A DNA stretch of 64,000 bases from Gillisia sp. CAL575 (GTDB lineage Bacteria; Bacteroidota; Bacteroidia; Flavobacteriales; Flavobacteriaceae): the NCBI RefSeq assembly GCF_000403785.1, contig NZ_APHJ01000017.1:1-64000 (forward strand), written 5' to 3'. A program made the translations under genes and the position numbers. Below are positions 60,509 through 64,000 of this stretch, piece after piece. Every line of letters begins with the position of its first letter. Within the stretch, counting starts at the first letter, position 1. The notes under the pieces were generated by a model. It made no database searches. It was not told the DNA's origin and saw only the letters and a program-made list of their open reading frames with translations.

Positions 60509-60611
60509 CCGGCCCCACATTTTAGTTTTAAATAATTGCACTGATTCTTGAATTTAAAATTCTGGATCGGGATTTTATTATAATTAATTAACCAACTAAA
60601 ATTTAGAGATT

Positions 60612-61376
60612 ATGAGAACTATTAAATTATTAGGGCTTTTATTGTTCGGTTGTATGTTCACGTTTAACATGCAATCTCAGGAAGAATCTAGGTATCAGAG
60701 ATATCTAATCCATATGGATCCTGTGAAACCTTCTATGCAAACAGAGTATGAAAAAACTGCTACGGACTTTGCGAAAATGTGTAAGGATAACAACTATGCG
60801 CACAGTTGGATGACATTAGCTACAGAAGATAATAAGTATCATTACATATCTCCTATGAAAAATTTTGCAGAACTCGATGTTAATTCAATGTCCTCTTTAA
60901 GAGAGAAAGTGGGAGCTGAGGATTTTGATAAGGTTTTTGAAGATTTTGATAAATGTTATGATAAGCATTCAGACTATGTTATCAGCCTTGATAAGGAATT
61001 GAGCTATATGCCAGACGGAATGCAAACTATGATTGAAGGAGAGAATTATAGAGAAAACACTTTGTATTATTTTGCTCCTTCAAATAGTGATAAAGCGGTT
61101 GAAGTAGCACAAGCCTTCAAGAAATTTTATACAGATAATAATATTGGGACGCATTATAGACTCTATAGAAGTGGATTTGGGACAGATGGCACCTTCTTTT
61201 TGGTAGCTGTTGCGGCAAAAGATGCGATGGATATGGAACGTAAAAGTGCTGAAGCAAGAAAAATTATGGGACCCAAAGGGCAAGAACTTTTTGCCAATCT
61301 TAATAAGATCCTTTTAAAAACAGAGACGGTGAGAGGTTGGATGAGACCAGATCTTTCCTATATGGCTTCCAAGTAA
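60612..61376 (+). CDS. Exported protein, unknown function (two ferredoxin-like repeats suspected)
   Basis: A 254-residue protein with a signal peptide (KLLGLLLFGCMFTFNMQSQ). Two similar parts are suggested: RYLIHMDPVKPSMQTEYEKTA and, in the second half, TLYYFAPSNSDKAVEVAQAF, each followed by helical and Met/Trp-rich segments. This pattern suggests tandem dimeric alpha-beta barrel (NIPSNAP-like) domains, but no exact family is recognised. The neighbour 61446-62216 looks like a distant relative. A long 5' leader with a hairpin precedes it. Confidence 0.55.
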   Translation: MRTIKLLGLLLFGCMFTFNMQSQEESRYQRYLIHMDPVKPSMQTEYEKTATDFAKMCKDNNYAHSWMTLATEDNKYHYISPMKNFAELDVNSMSSLREKVGAEDFDKVFEDFDKCYDKHSDYVISLDKELSYMPDGMQTMIEGENYRENTLYYFAPSNSDKAVEVAQAFKKFYTDNNIGTHYRLYRSGFGTDGTFFLVAVAAKDAMDMERKSAEARKIMGPKGQELFANLNKILLKTETVRGWMRPDLSYMASK

Positions 61377-61445
61377 AGATCAAGAGATTTAAAGTACCTA
61401 AGATCTTTAGTAATAACCTACGATTAACCATTTAAGTATATAATT

Positions 61446-62216
61446 ATGAAAAGAATTTTTTACTTGATATTGCTAGTCCCTTTTCTAGCAGTATCCCAGA
61501 GCAGCACCGAGTATATGGTTTTTGAAAACGGACTGTTATCCCCTAAATTGGATAAGATTTCACAATTTGAATCTGGACTCGCTTCACACAATAAACAATA
61601 TCATAATGAAGGTCAATATGGTGCCAGAGTCTATTGGATAGGGAATGGACCTAACACTGGAAAATATTTATGGGTAATGGGGCCTTTACCTTGGAGTGCG
61701 TTTGATAATAGACCTGAAAAAGAAGGGCATGATGAAGATTGGAACTCCAATGTACTTCAATACATGTTGCCAGAAACAGATCAGACCTATTTTAAGTTTG
61801 AAGCAGGACTTTCTAATTTTCCTAAAGATTTTACACTGAGTAAATTGCTGGTAGATTATTATGATATAAAACCTTATCAAGGAGCAAAAGCAATGGCTTT
61901 GTTAGGAAAGATACAAAAGGTTATGAAAGATAAGTTCTCTGAAGAGGCTTTCGGAATTTATACAAATGAACTACCTAATAGCAAGGATGGAAATGATATC
62001 TCCTTTATTTCGTTTTTCGAAAAATCTGCTTGGATGGGAGAAGACTGGAAGTTTGCAGATAAATTTAATGAGGTGCATGGGGCTGGAAGTTTTGAAACTT
62101 TCCTTAAAGACTGGGAGAATGTAACTCAAGGGAAGTATTCTGAGTTATGGTTTTTTAGACCAGAACTTAGTGGGATTTCTGGGGAAATAAAAGTTGCACA
62201 GCGACAACCAAATTAG
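61446..62216 (+). CDS. Exported protein, unknown function (partner of 60612 gene)
   Basis: A 256-residue protein with a signal peptide (YLILLVPFLAVSQSS). The mature part is rich in Trp, Tyr and Phe and has segments YMVFENGLLSPKLDKISQFE and ALLGKIQKVMKDKFSEEAFG. RVYWIGNGPNTGKYLWVMGPL suggests a beta-sheet with exposed aromatic residues. It follows the previous exported gene by 69 bases on the same strand and may be a diverged paralogue with an alpha-beta barrel fold. A dead cupin-like gene is right after it. Confidence 0.55.
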   Translation: MKRIFYLILLVPFLAVSQSSTEYMVFENGLLSPKLDKISQFESGLASHNKQYHNEGQYGARVYWIGNGPNTGKYLWVMGPLPWSAFDNRPEKEGHDEDWNSNVLQYMLPETDQTYFKFEAGLSNFPKDFTLSKLLVDYYDIKPYQGAKAMALLGKIQKVMKDKFSEEAFGIYTNELPNSKDGNDISFISFFEKSAWMGEDWKFADKFNEVHGAGSFETFLKDWENVTQGKYSELWFFRPELSGISGEIKVAQRQPN

Positions 62217-62464
62217 AGGATTATAAAAACTATAATTTTTTTCATCGTGTTGTTATGTATGCTTGATGGTTCAAATTTTTTTTCTCAAGTTCAAAAATCG
62301 CTTATGTCTTTAAAATATTAGACAGGTGATCCTGCAGACTGGAAAAAGGAACTTGATGCAGTTATTGCTGCGCCAGATAATCATAAAGTATTGTTGGGAA
62401 ATGACAAAAACTCAGAAAAAAGAGCCAATACAACATAAGTAAGACTAATTAGAGCTAATTAGAG
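62217..62464 (+). pseudogene. Dead cupin-like exported gene, N-terminal remnant
   Basis: Six bases after the previous stop, ATA AAA ACT begins a signal-like stretch KTIIFFIVLLCML, in the place where an ATG start would be. In the same frame a TAG interrupts at 62319-62321, and then TGDPADWKKELDAVIAAPDN, HKVLLGND follows. That resembles the start of a Flavobacteria cupin (usually WKEELDAVIAAPNNHKVLLEND). It ends at a TAA at 62436-62438 with no barrel. A tandem direct repeat CTAATTAGAG x2 (62445-62464) follows. Start loss, nonsense codon and truncation make a pseudogene. Confidence 0.55.
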
Positions 62465-62644
62465 TAGAGCCAAAAAAAAAATAAGATTCTTTGATTCTAT
62501 TTTTAAAAAATAAATCTTAATTACATTATTAGCATCCTCTTAACCAAGTATAGAGGTTAGAGAATGCTTTAATTTTGAAATAAATTTGATCTCTTTTAAA
62601 TTGAACTATATATTAGAGACATTCTACTTCGTAGCTATTGTGAA

Positions 62645-62652
62645 TAATTTTG
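62645..62652 (+). promoter_or_regulatory. Possible -7 box TAATTTTG for mutS
   Basis: TAATTTTG matches TAnnTTTG, 73 bases before the mutS start. A similar box is at 62570-62577. No clear TTG lies at the -33 spacing for either. Confidence 0.3.
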
Positions 62653-62725
62653 GATAAAAGCATCTTTTTAAATTTCTCATAGCCTTTAGGATTGAGTATT
62701 TTAGCAAGAATAAAATTTAAATCCT

Positions 62726-64000
62726 TTGGCAGCTAAAAAACCTAAATCAATCACTCCTTTAATGAAACAATATAACTCCATTAAGGTGAAATATCCTGAT
62801 GCACTTTTGTTGTTCAGAATTGGAGATTTTTATGAAACATTTGGAGAAGATGCCATTAGAACCTCCAGAATTTTAAACATTGTTCTAACTAAAAGAGGGA
62901 ATGGCAGTGAAACAGAAACTGCCTTGGCAGGATTTCCTCACCATGCCCTAAATACCTATTTGCCAAAGTTGGTTAAAGCTGGTTTGCGGGTGGCAATTTG
63001 CGATCAGTTAGAAGATCCTAAGCTCACAAAAACTATTGTAAAAAGAGGAGTTACAGAGTTGGTAACTCCAGGAGTTGCAATGAATGATGAGGTTTTAAAT
63101 AGCAAGGCCAATAATTTTTTATGTGCTGTTCATTATGGTAAGAAAACCATGGGAATTTCTTTTCTGGATGTTTCTACGGGGGAGTTTTTAACGGCGCAGG
63201 GTTCAGCAGAATATATAGATAAATTGCTTCAAAATTTTGGACCTAGTGAAGTCCTTATTCAGAAAAACTATAAAAAGGAATTTACTAAAACTTTTGGAGA
63301 CAGTTTTCATTGCTTTTATCTAGAAGATTGGGTTTTTAAATTAGATTATGGATATGAATCCCTGAACGAACATTTTAAAACTAAGTCTTTGAAAGGCTTT
63401 GGAGTAGATCATTTAGAAGAAGGGATTATTGCTTCAGGAGCTATTCTATATTACCTAAGTGAAACCCAACATCATAAATTGCAGCATATCGCTTCTTTAA
63501 ATAGAATTGCTGAAGAGGAATATGTGTGGATGGATAGGTTTACTATTAGAAATCTTGAGTTGTACAATTCCAACGCCCAAAATGCAGTAACCCTTTTGGA
63601 GATCATAGATAAAACTATTTCCCCAATGGGAGGTAGAATGATGAAACGATGGCTAGCGCTTCCGCTTAAAAATGCTGAAAAAATAAAAGCTAGGCATCAA
63701 GTGGTAAGCTATTTTAGTCAGAATAAAGAAGAGTTAGCACAACTTCAGAAACAAATAAAAAGAATTAGCGATCTAGAAAGATTGATCTCTAAAGTAGCTA
63801 CTGGGAAAATTTGTCCTCGAGAAGTAATTCATTTAAATAATTCTTTAGATGCCATTATGCCAATCAAAAAACTGGCAATGAGTGCTAAGGAAGAGTCGTT
63901 AAAAGTGCTTGGTGATAAATTACAAAGCTGTGAGGTTTTAAGAACTAAGATCAACGAAATGTTGCATGAGGAGGCTCCTGTAAATATTGTGAAAGGAAAT
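62726..64000 (+). CDS. mutS: DNA mismatch repair protein MutS (N-terminal part, runs off window)
   Basis: An open frame to the right edge, 425 codons, without a stop. It starts at TTG with AAKKPKSITPLMKQYNSIKVK; the ATG at 62762 is an alternative. LLFRIGDFYETFGEDAIRTS contains the Phe-x-Glu that reads the mismatch in MutS domain I (FYETFG), and TALAGFPHHALNTYLPKLV and AICDQLEDPK are family-typical. ELVTPGVAMNDE starts the connector, and WMDRFTIRNLELYNS begins the core. The ATPase domain is outside the window. Confidence 0.9.
   Translation, partial: MAAKKPKSITPLMKQYNSIKVKYPDALLLFRIGDFYETFGEDAIRTSRILNIVLTKRGNGSETETALAGFPHHALNTYLPKLVKAGLRVAICDQLEDPKLTKTIVKRGVTELVTPGVAMNDEVLNSKANNFLCAVHYGKKTMGISFLDVSTGEFLTAQGSAEYIDKLLQNFGPSEVLIQKNYKKEFTKTFGDSFHCFYLEDWVFKLDYGYESLNEHFKTKSLKGFGVDHLEEGIIASGAILYYLSETQHHKLQHIASLNRIAEEEYVWMDRFTIRNLELYNSNAQNAVTLLEIIDKTISPMGGRMMKRWLALPLKNAEKIKARHQVVSYFSQNKEELAQLQKQIKRISDLERLISKVATGKICPREVIHLNNSLDAIMPIKKLAMSAKEESLKVLGDKLQSCEVLRTKINEMLHEEAPVNIVKGN

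Noticed and set aside
1-64000. tRNA, rRNA or CRISPR features
   Set aside because: No T-loop GGTTCGA-type signatures with flanking stems, no rRNA sequence and no regularly spaced direct repeats were seen on reading both strands.

Overview
The window comes from a low-GC member of the Bacteroidetes, most likely a marine or soil Flavobacteriaceae relative. The pointers are a one-component-style hybrid sensor with Reg_prop, Y_Y_Y and AraC modules, a SprB-like repeat, GH3- and AsmA-type proteins, an RND pump fused to its outer-membrane factor, a FolK-deoxynucleoside kinase fusion, TAnnTTTG-type promoter boxes, and intergenic repeats of the TTCGAGCGGAGTCGAGAA kind. No rRNA, tRNA or CRISPR array was recognised.

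Layout. (1) 1-10,669: a minus-strand metal-handling operon (small His-containing protein, CzcA/CusA-type pump fused to TolC, periplasmic adaptor, MFS exporter, 2Fe-2S protein, small lipoprotein, HupE-like permease, membrane anchor protein). It lies between a truncated ISL3-type transposase and a truncated tyrosine recombinase, so it looks like an imported island whose mobility genes have decayed. (2) 11,129-18,616: membrane proteins (TerC, DedA, a dicarboxylate/amino-acid:cation symporter, an NSS transporter with a 31-residue small subunit) and small orphan proteins, ending in a second recombinase fragment fused to a frameshifted IS30 fragment. (3) 18,617-30,354: an outer-membrane protein, an ECF sigma factor, YceI, a cysteine hydrolase and a run of redox genes (two DoxX proteins, a flavodoxin-family protein, a pyruvate-oxidase-like enzyme, a metallophosphoesterase, a GMC oxidoreductase with a hydrophobic insertion and an FNT channel). 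I infer a quinone/flavin-linked overflow or stress module. (4) 30,508-33,024: an arsenosugar-type glycosyltransferase with a MerA-like flavoprotein and a membrane protein. (5) 33,025-43,218: a candidate small RNA, a LuxR-type regulator, an AGCS symporter with an unusual N-terminal extension, an XRE/membrane protein pair with palindromic operators, YegP, and a giant hybrid sensor that has lost its phosphotransfer residues.

(6) 43,228-64,000 looks like ordinary core genome: a conserved protein of unknown function, a CarboxypepD_reg protein, SulP, Era, GH3, DUF2797, AsmA, TrmL, a slipin, the FolK-dNK fusion, a TrmH-family methyltransferase, an ABC exporter, two exported proteins beside a dead cupin-like gene, and the start of mutS running off the right edge.

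The most rewarding items for a second look are the phosphorylation-dead hybrid sensor, the AGCS fusion, the redox cluster with the membrane-inserted GMC enzyme, the tiny NSS subunit, and the candidate RNA at 33.4 kb. All family assignments rest on reading motifs by eye; no database search was run.
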